64,000 nt of DNA from an uncultured Alphaproteobacteria bacterium (lineage in GTDB: Bacteria; Pseudomonadota; Alphaproteobacteria; HIMB59). The DNA lies in contig CACGPP010000001.1 in the NCBI GenBank assembly GCA_902574995.1, positions 266,631 to 330,630 of the forward strand, given 5' to 3'. Position 1 is the first letter of the stretch, and every line of letters starts with the position of its first letter. The notes below the pieces were generated by a model, which ran no database searches, was not told the DNA's origin, and worked only from the letters and a program-made list of their open reading frames with translations. Position numbers and translations under genes: made by a program. Shown piece by piece: positions 25,111 to 35,486 of this stretch.

Positions 25111-26679
25111 TTGCCTGATAAAGTATTAATATTTGATACTACTCTTAGAGACGGGGAGCAGTCACCTGGTGCTTCGATGAATCAAGAAGAAAAACTCTCT
25201 ATTGCTAGACTATTAGAAGAGTTAAAGGTTGATATAATTGAGGCTGGTTTCCCAATAGCCTCTAAAGGCGATTTTAATTCAGTTCAAGCAATTGCAAGTG
25301 AAATTAAGGACTGCCAGATTGCCGGATTAGCTAGGGCAAAACATGAGGATATTGAAACAGCATGGAATGCTGTAAAAAAAGCCAAAAATCCAAGAATTCA
25401 CACTTTTATTGCCACAAGTCCAATTCATATGAAGTTTAAACTTAAGTTAACCGAAGAGGAGGTCTTAGAAAAAATTAAAGATAGTGTCTCATTTGCGAGA
25501 AACTTATGTCCTAATATTGAGTGGAGCTGTGAGGATGGTGGGAGATCCTCAATTGATTTTCTATATAAATGTATAGAGTCAGCTATTGAAAGCGGTGCAT
25601 CTACAATAAATATTCCAGACACAGTCGGTTATACCTTACCATTTGAATTCGGAGAGATTATAAAAAAAGTTAAAAATAATGTTCCTAATATTGATAAAGC
25701 AATAATTTCTGTTCATTGTCATAATGATTTGGGGTTAGCGGTTGCAAATTCTCTCAATGCAGTTGAAAATGGCGCGAGACAAATTGAATGTACTATAAAT
25801 GGATTAGGAGAAAGAGCGGGAAATGCTGCACTAGAAGAAGTAGTAATGGCTATGAAAGTCAGATCGGATCTTTTAAATGTTCAATCTAATGTCAATACTA
25901 GTGCCATTTCAAAAACATCAAAACTTGTTTCATCAATTACAGGTTTTCCTGTTCAGCCTAATAAAGCAATTGTTGGTGCTAATGCTTTTGCTCATGAGTC
26001 AGGAATTCATCAAGATGGAGTCTTAAAAAATGTTCAAACTTATGAAATTATGTCACCGGAAACGATTGGTTTAAAGAAATCAAGTTTGGTGCTTGGTAAA
26101 CATTCCGGAAAGCATGCATTCAAAGAAAAATTAAAAATTTTAGGATATGAAGTAGGTGATAACTATATTAATGAAGTCTTTGAAAAATTCAAACTTTTAG
26201 CTGACAAAAAAAAGGATGTATATGACGAAGATATAATTGCTCTTGTTGATGATACACATTTCAATCAATCTAACACTTTAAAACTTAAAAATTTGAGTAT
26301 TATGTCCGGAACCAATTCCAAACATGTTGCATCGTTAGAACTAGATTTTAAAGATGAGTTAAAAGAGGTAAGTGGATCTGGAAATGGCCCTGTTGATGCA
26401 GTCTTTAGTTGTATATCTAAAGTGGTTGGTTTTTCTCCAAAATTAGTTTTATATCATATCAATGCTATAACACCAGACTCTGATGCACAGGGAGAAGTTG
26501 CAGTTAAATTAGAGTATTTTAATAAAGAATTTATTGGTAAAGCATCTGATATAGATATCATAGTTGCCTCTGCAAAATCATATATCAATGCATGCAATAA
26601 AATATTAAACTTTGCTAAGAATACAAATATACAAGAAGGAGTCTCAGAGATTAGCATCTCAAATATAAAGGGAATATAA
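25111..26679 (+). CDS. leuA: 2-isopropylmalate synthase LeuA
   Basis: LeuA condenses acetyl-CoA with 2-oxoisovalerate to open the leucine branch. The 522-residue length fits the long bacterial form. The catalytic TIM barrel begins FDTTLRDGEQSPGASM near 8-23 and includes SVHCHNDLGLAVANSL near 200 with the metal-binding HxH, and INGLGERAGNAALEEVVMA near 228. GANAFAHESGIHQDGVLKN is near 289-307. The C-terminal regulatory domain, where leucine binds, spans roughly 390-522 (GSGNGPVDAVF near 423). The start at TTG 25111 lies 2 bp after the ilvC stop, and mreB follows with no gap. Confidence 0.96.
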   Translation: MPDKVLIFDTTLRDGEQSPGASMNQEEKLSIARLLEELKVDIIEAGFPIASKGDFNSVQAIASEIKDCQIAGLARAKHEDIETAWNAVKKAKNPRIHTFIATSPIHMKFKLKLTEEEVLEKIKDSVSFARNLCPNIEWSCEDGGRSSIDFLYKCIESAIESGASTINIPDTVGYTLPFEFGEIIKKVKNNVPNIDKAIISVHCHNDLGLAVANSLNAVENGARQIECTINGLGERAGNAALEEVVMAMKVRSDLLNVQSNVNTSAISKTSKLVSSITGFPVQPNKAIVGANAFAHESGIHQDGVLKNVQTYEIMSPETIGLKKSSLVLGKHSGKHAFKEKLKILGYEVGDNYINEVFEKFKLLADKKKDVYDEDIIALVDDTHFNQSNTLKLKNLSIMSGTNSKHVASLELDFKDELKEVSGSGNGPVDAVFSCISKVVGFSPKLVLYHINAITPDSDAQGEVAVKLEYFNKEFIGKASDIDIIVASAKSYINACNKILNFAKNTNIQEGVSEISISNIKGI

Positions 26680-28466
<1,787 letters not shown>

Positions 28467-28474
<8 letters not shown>

Positions 28475-28895
28475 AATACTTTTAGTAATAATTTTATTTT
28501 TAACTTACGGAAACTTTAATATTGTAATAAATGATATTGTTATTTTTTCATTGATAAATATAGCTTTTTATACCGCTATTAAGGAAAAAAATATTAAAAC
28601 TATTGATATCTTTATATTTATCTTATCAACTTTTGTTATTGAGGTTTTTGTAGGATTGCCGATATTAATTGGCATTGTGATTTTATTTATACCTCTTATT
28701 CTATTAAATTATTTTATCAATAATTATAATTTTGCGTCATATATAAAATCATCAATAATTTTTTTAATTAGTTTTGTTACTTTTTATATTGTTGATCAAA
28801 CAATTATTTTTAGATTGCTAAATTTACAATATTTAATAAGTGTTTTTATTTTAATTTCAATATTTTTAGGATTTTTAAACCGTGGAAAAGAATAA
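28467..28895 (+). CDS. mreD: Rod-shape membrane protein MreD
   Basis: This 142-residue protein is almost entirely hydrophobic, with about five transmembrane segments, as expected for MreD. Little of the sequence is diagnostic, and the call rests mainly on position between mreC and mrdA and on size, a little shorter than most MreD proteins. It overlaps mreC by 8 bp at the start and mrdA by 14 bp at the end. Confidence 0.78.
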
Positions 28896-30654
28896 GACTA
28901 GTGAAGATAGTATAAAAATATTAAATAGAAGATCATTTATAATAATTATACTTGGTACTATTTTATCTTTCATTGTTTCTTTGAGATTGTTTTCATTACA
29001 GGTCATTAATTTTAATTTTTATAAAAAAAAATCAGTTGAAAATAAGCTTTCTGTAAAACTAACCCCTCCTATAAGGGGGGATATTTATGACTCTAAAAAA
29101 AATTTACTAGCAGGAAGTTCCTCATTATATGAATTTGTAGTTTTTAAAAATTTAAGTAAAGATCATTTCCAGGAAGTTAAAAAACTCAATGATCTTATTA
29201 AACTTAACTTGAATTTAGATGAAACATTAAAAAACCTAAAAAAATATAATGAATACACTGGTTTTAGTTTAAGTAGAGCTTCATGGGAACAAATAGTAAA
29301 ATTTGAAAAAAATAAATTCTTATTTAATTCTATAAAAATTATTGAGTCCAAAAAAAGATATTATCCATATCATAATTTTTCGCAAATAATTGGCTATATG
29401 GGGCAACCAACTCAATCTTCTGAACTTTATTCTAAAGGTGTATTTCATTTAGAAAAAAGTTATGAAAAATATTTAAGAGGAACTCCAGGTAAAATATTTA
29501 GTGAAGTAAACTCTAGAGGTAAAACCATTAGAGAAATATCAATTGAAAAATCTATTAAAGGAAATGATTTAAATTTAACATTAGATTTATCTCTTCAAAA
29601 TTATGCTCAATCTCAGCTTCCTTTAGATAAAAAAGGATCTATTGTTGTTATCAGTGTTTTAGACGGATCAATTTTGTCGATGAACTCTAACCCTACTTTT
29701 GATGCACAAATCTTTGAGGACAGAGAAAATAATAAAATTAAAGATTTACTCAGTGATGACAATAAACCACTTTTCAATAGGGCTTTCTCTGGTTTTTATC
29801 CACCAGGTTCTGTATTTAAACCAATCCCTGCTTTAGTTGGTCTTCAAAATAAATTAATTAACCCCCAAAAAGAAGTTATTTGCAAAGGCCACTCTTCACT
29901 TGGTGATAGGAATTATTATTGTTGGAAAAAAGAGGGGCATGGAAAAGTTAATCTTAAAAAAGCAATTAAAGAGTCTTGTGATGTATATTTTTATGAATTA
30001 GCAAAAAAAATAAATATTGATGATATTGCAAGCTTATCTGGTAATTTAGGTTTAAATAAAGAGTATGACATTGGTTTATCAAACATAGGAAGGGGACTTG
30101 TTCCAAGTAAAAAATGGAAAAAAGCTTTTTTAGAGGAAAGTTGGTACCAAGGTGAGACATTAATTACATGTATTGGGCAAGGGTACAATCAAACATCTCC
30201 ATTACAGCTTGCAACATTATATTCTGCTATATTAAACGGGGGGAAATATCCGATACCTAAACTTGATAAAAATGTCCCTACAAGATTTACAGGTAGATCA
30301 CTAAACAGTGAGCATCGAAAAATTATTCTTAAATCCCTTAATGCTGTTGTTCAAGAGCCAAGAGGAACAGCATATAAATTGAGTATTTCTAATCCAGAAT
30401 TTGTAAAAATAGGTGGTAAAACAGGAACTTCACAAGTGATCAGAATTAAAGAAAGTGAAAGAGAAGACGATAAGTACAAATCAAAGAAAATAGAAGAAAG
30501 ATTTAAAGACCACTCAGTATTTGTGGGCTACGCCCCTTATGATAAGCCAAAATATATTGCTTCAGTGATTATAGAGAATGGTGGATCTGGATCAGCAGTA
30601 GCGGCCCCAATTGCTCATAAGATTTTAGATTTTGCTTTCAAAAATAATGTTTAA
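28882..30654 (+). CDS. mrdA: Penicillin-binding protein 2 (elongation transpeptidase)
   Basis: PBP2 crosslinks peptidoglycan during lateral growth and pairs with RodA. The 590-residue protein has an N-terminal membrane anchor (about 18-42), the PBP dimerisation region with PPIRGDIYDSKKNLLAGS near 62, HNFSQIIGYMGQP near 164, and the transpeptidase domain. The catalytic SxxK is Ser310-Val-Phe-Lys313 in YPPGSVFKP, the second motif is SCD in ESCDVYFYEL near 366, and KTGTSQ is near 512. It starts at GTG 28882 inside mreD. Its 3' end overlaps rodA by 8 bp if the ATG start of rodA is used. Confidence 0.95.
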   Translation: MEKNKTSEDSIKILNRRSFIIIILGTILSFIVSLRLFSLQVINFNFYKKKSVENKLSVKLTPPIRGDIYDSKKNLLAGSSSLYEFVVFKNLSKDHFQEVKKLNDLIKLNLNLDETLKNLKKYNEYTGFSLSRASWEQIVKFEKNKFLFNSIKIIESKKRYYPYHNFSQIIGYMGQPTQSSELYSKGVFHLEKSYEKYLRGTPGKIFSEVNSRGKTIREISIEKSIKGNDLNLTLDLSLQNYAQSQLPLDKKGSIVVISVLDGSILSMNSNPTFDAQIFEDRENNKIKDLLSDDNKPLFNRAFSGFYPPGSVFKPIPALVGLQNKLINPQKEVICKGHSSLGDRNYYCWKKEGHGKVNLKKAIKESCDVYFYELAKKINIDDIASLSGNLGLNKEYDIGLSNIGRGLVPSKKWKKAFLEESWYQGETLITCIGQGYNQTSPLQLATLYSAILNGGKYPIPKLDKNVPTRFTGRSLNSEHRKIILKSLNAVVQEPRGTAYKLSISNPEFVKIGGKTGTSQVIRIKESEREDDKYKSKKIEERFKDHSVFVGYAPYDKPKYIASVIIENGGSGSAVAAPIAHKILDFAFKNNV

Positions 30655-31750
30655 AGAATTTAAAAGCATATTTAATTTAAATTGGATTTATTTTTTTATC
30701 CTTTTGATAATTTTTTGGATTGGGGAAATTAACCTTTACTCAGCCGCTGGCGGATCTCTTGATCCATGGGCCTCTAATCAATTAATAAGATTTTTATTTT
30801 TTCTACCTTTATTTTTTTTAGTAATAATGTTGGAGCCAAAATTTATTTTTAATTTTGCAGAGATTTTTCTAATATTAGTTTTGATTGGGCTGATAACAAC
30901 ATTAATCTTTGGTTATACAGGAATGGGCGCAACAAGATGGATAAAAATTGCTGGATTTAACTTACAAGTATCAGAATTTACCAAAATAGCTTTAGTTATA
31001 TTTATGGCAAAATACTTTCACAAACTAAATGCAGAAAAAACTATAGGTCTTTTTAAATCAATATTACCTCTAGTTGTATCAATAATATTTTTTATTTTAG
31101 TTGCCATTCAACCAGATTTAGGAACTGCTGTAATTATTTTAGCTTTAGGTCTAGTTGTTATTTTTTATGCAGGTATTAAACTAATTTATCCTCTATTATC
31201 ATTAGGCGTTATTATATCGATAAGTCCAATTTTATGGTCGCTTTTAAAACCCTACCAACAAAATAGAATACAAATTTTTCTTAACCCTGACCTTGACCCA
31301 CTTGGAAAGGGATATCATATTATTCAATCCAAGATTGCAATAGGTTCTGGCGGGCTAAAAGGTAATGGCTTTCTCGAGGGTTCTCAAAGTAGCTTAGATT
31401 TTCTCCCAGAAAAAGAGACAGATTTTGTTTTTGCAATTTTTTCTGAGCAGTTTGGTTTTACAGGATCTATGTTATTAATTTCACTCTTTTTTATCATGTT
31501 TTTAATTCCTGTTTTAAAAACTTACAAACTTACACAAGTTTTTAATAAAATAATCTTATTTGTATTATCTTTTAAAATTTTTTTTGAATTTCTGATAAAT
31601 ATATCTATGACTATTGGTATTTTACCAGTGGTTGGAGTTGCGTTACCTTTTATGTCTTATGGGGGAAGTTCCTTGTTGAGTAATTTAATTATTTGTGCAC
31701 TATTAATAAATTTTATGTCTATTAATGAAAAAAAGAGAATGTTTTCATGA
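30647..31750 (+). CDS. rodA: SEDS peptidoglycan polymerase RodA
   Basis: RodA is the glycosyltransferase of the elongasome. The frame is open from a TTG at 30632, but the ATG at 30647 gives a typical N-terminus (MFKEFKSIFNLNWIYFFILL) and an 8-bp overlap with mrdA, so I choose it (367 residues). About ten transmembrane segments are evident. Family motifs include GYTGMGATRWIKIAGFNLQVSEFTKIALVIFMAKYF near 81-115, IAIQPDLGTAVIIL-type sequence near 142 (VAIQPDLGTAVII), IGSGGLKGNGFLEGSQSSLDFLPEKETDFVFAIFSEQFG near 221-259, and GVALPFMSYGGSSLLSN near 330. The stop overlaps the cupin start by 4 bp. Confidence 0.94.
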   Translation: MFKEFKSIFNLNWIYFFILLIIFWIGEINLYSAAGGSLDPWASNQLIRFLFFLPLFFLVIMLEPKFIFNFAEIFLILVLIGLITTLIFGYTGMGATRWIKIAGFNLQVSEFTKIALVIFMAKYFHKLNAEKTIGLFKSILPLVVSIIFFILVAIQPDLGTAVIILALGLVVIFYAGIKLIYPLLSLGVIISISPILWSLLKPYQQNRIQIFLNPDLDPLGKGYHIIQSKIAIGSGGLKGNGFLEGSQSSLDFLPEKETDFVFAIFSEQFGFTGSMLLISLFFIMFLIPVLKTYKLTQVFNKIILFVLSFKIFFEFLINISMTIGILPVVGVALPFMSYGGSSLLSNLIICALLINFMSINEKKRMFS

Positions 31751-32097
31751 TAAAATCTACCAAAAAGCCATGGGGTTCATATATTATACTAAACAAATCA
31801 AAAGATTTTTTAATTAAAAAGATCGTTGTAAAACCAGAAGGTGTTTTATCTTATCAATCACATAATTTTAGATCAGAACACTGGATAATTATTGAGGGCA
31901 AAGCAACTGTAATTATTAATAATCGTACATTTTATAGATCAGAAAACGAAAATATATTCATACCTAAAAAAGCAAAACATAGAGTTTTAAATGAGAGTTC
32001 AAAAAAGAAATTAGTTTTAATTGAAGTTCAAACAGGAAGTAAATTTTTAGAGTCAGATATAAAAAGATATTCAGATATATATGGAAGAAAAAATTGA
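31747..32097 (+). CDS. Cupin of the mannose-6-phosphate isomerase type II fold
   Basis: This 116-residue single cupin matches the C-terminal isomerase domain of ManC-like proteins: KPWGSYIILNKSKDFLIKKIVVKPEGVLSYQSHNFRSEHWIIIEGKATV near 7-55 and FIPKKAKHRVLNESSKKKLVLIEVQTG near 75-102. The metal residues appear as His in SYQSH and HW, Glu in IIEG, and His in KHRV. In full-length proteins this domain isomerises mannose-6-phosphate and fructose-6-phosphate. As a free domain its activity is not certain. It overlaps rodA and the DUF6165 gene by 4 bp each, so it is translated with the elongasome operon. Confidence 0.8.
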   Translation: MIKSTKKPWGSYIILNKSKDFLIKKIVVKPEGVLSYQSHNFRSEHWIIIEGKATVIINNRTFYRSENENIFIPKKAKHRVLNESSKKKLVLIEVQTGSKFLESDIKRYSDIYGRKN

Positions 32098-32483
32098 AAA
32101 TATTAGCTGAAATATCTGTTGGAGAGCTTTATGATAAAATTACTATATTGAATATCAAATTAAAAAAAATTAATGACCCTAACAAATTAAAGAATATAAA
32201 AATCGAGCTAGATGCTCTAATAGAGCAAAGTAATAAATTAATTTTGAAAGATGATAAAATATTAAAAAAAAATATTCAAAAACTCCAAGATATTAATGAA
32301 GAGCTTTGGGATATAGAAAATGCTAAAAGAGAATGTGAGGCTAATAAAGAATTTGGAGAGATTTTTATTAAAATATCAAGAGATGTACATTTTAAAAATG
32401 ATATTAGGGCTTCAATAAAAAAAGAAATTAATCTTTTGTCTAACTCAAAGATAACAGAAGAAAAAGAATACTCTAAGTATTAA
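32094..32483 (+). CDS. DUF6165-family protein
   Basis: The 129-residue protein begins with KILAEISVGELYDKITILNIK, the conserved opening of DUF6165, and goes on with a helical, charged middle (about 25-75) and LWDIENAKRECEANKEFGEIFIKISRDVHFKNDIRASIKKEIN near 71-112. No function is known for the family. From memory, members occur near sugar-nucleotide and surface polysaccharide genes. Here it follows a ManC-type cupin by a 4-bp overlap. Its last 11 bp overlap the convergent apt gene. Confidence 0.8.
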   Translation: MKILAEISVGELYDKITILNIKLKKINDPNKLKNIKIELDALIEQSNKLILKDDKILKKNIQKLQDINEELWDIENAKRECEANKEFGEIFIKISRDVHFKNDIRASIKKEINLLSNSKITEEKEYSKY

Positions 32484-32991
32484 CCTTATTTAAACTTATA
32501 AGTTTATTTTTAATTTTTGATCTTCCACCGAGAAAACTTAATTCTAACAGCACTACAATACCTTTAATCTTAGCTTTAGTTTTTTTAATTAATTTCATTG
32601 ATGCACGTATTGTTCCACTTGTTGCAAAAATATCGTCAATTATCACAACTTTGTCTGAATTTCTTATCATATCACTTTGAATTTCTAATTTATTAGAGCC
32701 GTACTCAAGTTTGTAACTTGTATTAAAGGTATTGCCTGGTAATTTCCCTTTTTTTCTAATCATGACTAACTTTTTTTTTAATTTGAAGGCAATAGCTGAG
32801 GCAAAAATAAATCCTCTTGAGTCTATCCCAACTATAGTATTAGCATTTAATTTATTTACCTCCTTTGACATTGAGTTTACAACTCTATTAAAAATTTTAG
32901 GATTTGATAAAATTGTAGATATATCGTAAAAAGCGATACCTTTTTTTGGAAAGTCTTTTATAATTCGAATACTTTTTAAATCATTATTCAT
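32473..32991 (-). CDS. apt: Adenine phosphoribosyltransferase
   Basis: Apt salvages adenine to AMP with PRPP. I choose the ATG at 32991 (172 residues, MNNDLKSIRIIKDFPKKGIAFYDIS), which gives the standard N-terminus; the longer frame to 33030 would overlap panB coding sequence. Motifs: VGIDSRGFIFASAIAFKLKK near 50-70, the flexible loop RKKGKLPGNTFNTSYKLEYG near 75-95, and the PRPP motif VVIIDDIFATSGTIRA near 115-130. The start codon overlaps the panB start codon on the opposite strand (CATG at 32989-32992), leaving no spacer for ordinary promoters. Confidence 0.93.
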   Translation of the reverse strand: MNNDLKSIRIIKDFPKKGIAFYDISTILSNPKIFNRVVNSMSKEVNKLNANTIVGIDSRGFIFASAIAFKLKKKLVMIRKKGKLPGNTFNTSYKLEYGSNKLEIQSDMIRNSDKVVIIDDIFATSGTIRASMKLIKKTKAKIKGIVVLLELSFLGGRSKIKNKLISLNKVNT

Positions 32992-33778
32992 GAAAAGATC
33001 AATTAAATCAGTATTTAATAAAAAAAACAAAAAAAAAATTATTTGTCTAACGTCTTATAGTTATAACTATACAAAAATCATTGATGATTTAGTTGATGTA
33101 GTTCTAGTTGGTGACTCAATGAGCAATGTGCTGTATGGGATGGACTCAACAAGAACTATTGACGATCAAATAATGATTAATCATGCTACTGCAGTAAAAA
33201 AAGCTGCAGAGAAATCTCTAGTTTTTTTTGATTTGCCTTACAATCGAGATTTCAGTGAGGCTAATACTGTAAAACGTGTCTTATCTATAATGAAAAAAAC
33301 TTCTTGCGATGGTGTAAAAATTGAGGGAAATACTGAATTAGAAGATGTAATAAAGTATTTAAAGAAAAAAAAAGTTCCAGTCATGGCACATTTAGGTTTA
33401 CAACCACAGAAATTTAGTTCTACAAAAAAATTTAAGATATATGGAAAAAAGAAGGAGGATTTAAATAAAATTATTTCGGACTCCTTGTGTTTAGAAAAGG
33501 CTGGTGCTGTATCCATCTTATTGGAGGGAATGTTAACAAAAATAGCAAAACAAGTTACCACAGTATTAGCAATACCCACTATAGGAATTGGTGCATCCGA
33601 ATTTTGTGACGGTCAAATATTAGTATCTGAGGATATGCTTGGAATGTATGGAAATAATCATCCAAAATTTGTAAAAAGATATGATGATTTATCAAAAAAT
33701 ATCAAAATTGCTGTAAAAAAATACTCTAAAGAGGTAAATAACAGTAAATTTCCAAATAAAAAATTTAGATATGACTAA
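32990..33778 (+). CDS. panB: 3-methyl-2-oxobutanoate hydroxymethyltransferase PanB
   Basis: PanB adds a hydroxymethyl group to 2-oxoisovalerate, the first step towards pantothenate and CoA; its substrate is also the leuA/ilv intermediate. The 262-residue protein has KIICLTSYSYNYTKIIDD near 16, the metal-binding DSMSNVLYGMDSTRTI near 44, VKIEG near 112, MAHLGLQPQKFSSTKKFKIYGK near 130-151 and the catalytic glutamate in ILLEGM near 177. GIGASEFCDGQILVSEDMLGMY is near 200-221. It converges on the polyprenyl synthase gene with a 4-bp overlap. Its ATG overlaps the apt ATG on the other strand. Confidence 0.95.
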   Translation: MKRSIKSVFNKKNKKKIICLTSYSYNYTKIIDDLVDVVLVGDSMSNVLYGMDSTRTIDDQIMINHATAVKKAAEKSLVFFDLPYNRDFSEANTVKRVLSIMKKTSCDGVKIEGNTELEDVIKYLKKKKVPVMAHLGLQPQKFSSTKKFKIYGKKKEDLNKIISDSLCLEKAGAVSILLEGMLTKIAKQVTTVLAIPTIGIGASEFCDGQILVSEDMLGMYGNNHPKFVKRYDDLSKNIKIAVKKYSKEVNNSKFPNKKFRYD

Positions 33779-34773
33779 TAAGTTCTATTGATCGAACCTA
33801 TTAGAAGATTTATAAAGAGATCTTTTTGATAACCCTCAAATAGTTTTAATATTTTTAAAGATTTTTTATTATATTTGTCGCAAAAAATTCTTACATCATC
33901 ATTAATTTTATATTTTTTCATTAAATTCATTATTTCCGTGTAATCATTTTTTAATCTTTTACTTTTTTTGAATACTTTTTTAATAAAATTAACTTCAGTT
34001 TTATTTGATTTTTTTAATAATAATATTATTGGTAGAGTAATTTTCCCTTCATAAAAATCTTTACCATTCTTTTTTCCAGTAACTCTATCTCCAAAATAAT
34101 CAAGGTAATCGTCCATGATTTGAAATATAATTCCAAAATACAATCCTAATTTGTTCAAACTTGAAATTATTGTTAAATTTTTACCAGTTAAAATTGCAGG
34201 AATTTTCATTGATGCTGCAAATAATTCTGCAGTTTTTAAGGATATGATCTCTATATATTTCCTCTCAGTAATATGAATATTATTTTCATGAGTAAGTTGC
34301 AAAAATTCTCCTTCAGAAATTTTACTACTTACTTGAGACAGTGAAGCCATTGCTTTTAAAGAATTAGCTTTTGTCATTAATTGAAACGACTTTGAAAATA
34401 AAAAATCACCAAACAAAACACTAAACTTATTATTCCATATTGTGTTAATACTCTTTTGGCCTCTTCGTAATTTACTCTCATCAATCACATCATCATGTAG
34501 GAGCGTAGCTCCGTGAATGAATTCTATTGCAGCAGACATATCAATATCGCTTGATATTTGCGAATAATTTTTATTTATCATTTTACTTGATAGCAAACAT
34601 ATAACTGGCCGTAATTGCTTTCCCCTTTTTTTGAAAAAATAATTACCTAATTTTGGAATAATGGGGACAGTACTTACTATAAATCTATCAAGCTCTTTAT
34701 TAGCTTTAACTAACTTTACATTAATTTCTTTATGAATTAACTTTATGGTTTGTTCAAAATTAATTTTTTGCAT
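33775..34773 (-). CDS. Polyprenyl diphosphate synthase (octaprenyl/decaprenyl type)
   Basis: This trans-prenyltransferase extends farnesyl diphosphate with IPP to make the ubiquinone side chain. The 332-residue sequence has the first Asp-rich motif LLHDDVIDESKLRRG (about 92-106) and the second IMDDYLDYFGD (about 218-228), with KRGKQLRPVICLLSS near 49 and GKDFYEGKITLPIILL near 236. The small residues ahead of the first Asp-rich motif predict a long product, but length cannot be read exactly. It diverges from the tRNA methyltransferase gene with only 5 bp between the start codons, an order conserved in alphaproteobacteria. Confidence 0.92.
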   Translation of the reverse strand: MQKINFEQTIKLIHKEINVKLVKANKELDRFIVSTVPIIPKLGNYFFKKRGKQLRPVICLLSSKMINKNYSQISSDIDMSAAIEFIHGATLLHDDVIDESKLRRGQKSINTIWNNKFSVLFGDFLFSKSFQLMTKANSLKAMASLSQVSSKISEGEFLQLTHENNIHITERKYIEIISLKTAELFAASMKIPAILTGKNLTIISSLNKLGLYFGIIFQIMDDYLDYFGDRVTGKKNGKDFYEGKITLPIILLLKKSNKTEVNFIKKVFKKSKRLKNDYTEIMNLMKKYKINDDVRIFCDKYNKKSLKILKLFEGYQKDLFINLLIGSINRTY

Positions 34774-34778
34774 TAACT

Positions 34779-35486
34779 ATGAATTTATACTCCAAAGATT
34801 TTCTACTAGATGGTAAAATTGTATATTATCAATTAAAGAAAGGCTATAGGAGCGGTATAGAGCCTATTATTCTGGCCTCTAATGCAAAAAAAAAGCACAA
34901 TAAAATTTTAGATATGGGTTCTGGTTGTGGTTCTATTTCCCTAATTGTTGCTTATAGAAACCCAGAATCTGAAGTCATTGGTTTTGAAAAAAATGAAACT
35001 CATCATAAAATTTCAATTTTAAATCATAAAGAAAATAACTTAAAAAATTTAAAATTTAAAGTTCAAGACAATTGCATTTTTGATAAAAAATATGAGAATT
35101 ACTTTGATTTAATTTTATCAAACCCTCCTTTTTATTTTGCAAATAAAGTACTAAAGTCCAAAAATCCCTCCATAAATGCCTCAAAATATATAACTGAGTC
35201 AAATTTGAAAAAATGGATTATCAACATAATTCTTTATTTAAAAATAAAAGGAACAGCTTTTATCATAAATAGAATTGAAAACATGGATTTTATGTTAGAT
35301 ATATTGAGAAAATTTAATCTAGAAGTAACAACAACACCTTTATTACCCTTTGAAGGTAGAAAACCTAAAAATGCCCTTCTAAAAATCACTAAAAGTAATT
35401 ATTTTATAGAGAAAACATCAAATGCAATTATAATCCACGATAATTTATCAAAGTATTCTAAAGATATAGAATATTGGTTTAAATAA
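34779..35486 (+). CDS. TrmN6/YfiC-like tRNA (adenine-N6) methyltransferase
   Basis: The 235-residue protein is a Rossmann-fold SAM methyltransferase of the YfiC (tRNA1Val A37 N6) type. The SAM-binding motif ILDMGSGCGSISLIVAYRNP is near 43-62, the acidic residue follows in EVIGFEKNE, and the catalytic NPPF tetrad lies in LILSNPPFYFANK near 111, the signature of N6-adenine and N5-glutamine methyltransferases. LPFEGRKPKNALLKITK is near 187. Its substrate is inferred from family and from synteny (polyprenyl synthase on one side, S49 peptidase on the other). It shares one base with the next start. Confidence 0.87.
   Translation: MNLYSKDFLLDGKIVYYQLKKGYRSGIEPIILASNAKKKHNKILDMGSGCGSISLIVAYRNPESEVIGFEKNETHHKISILNHKENNLKNLKFKVQDNCIFDKKYENYFDLILSNPPFYFANKVLKSKNPSINASKYITESNLKKWIINIILYLKIKGTAFIINRIENMDFMLDILRKFNLEVTTTPLLPFEGRKPKNALLKITKSNYFIEKTSNAIIIHDNLSKYSKDIEYWFK

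Noticed and set aside
30632..30646. Longer rodA start at TTG 30632
   Set aside because: The ATG at 30647 gives the family-like N-terminus and the 8-bp overlap typical of this operon.
32992..33030. Longer apt start at 33030
   Set aside because: It adds 13 residues not found in Apt proteins and lies wholly inside panB. The ATG at 32991 gives the standard N-terminus.
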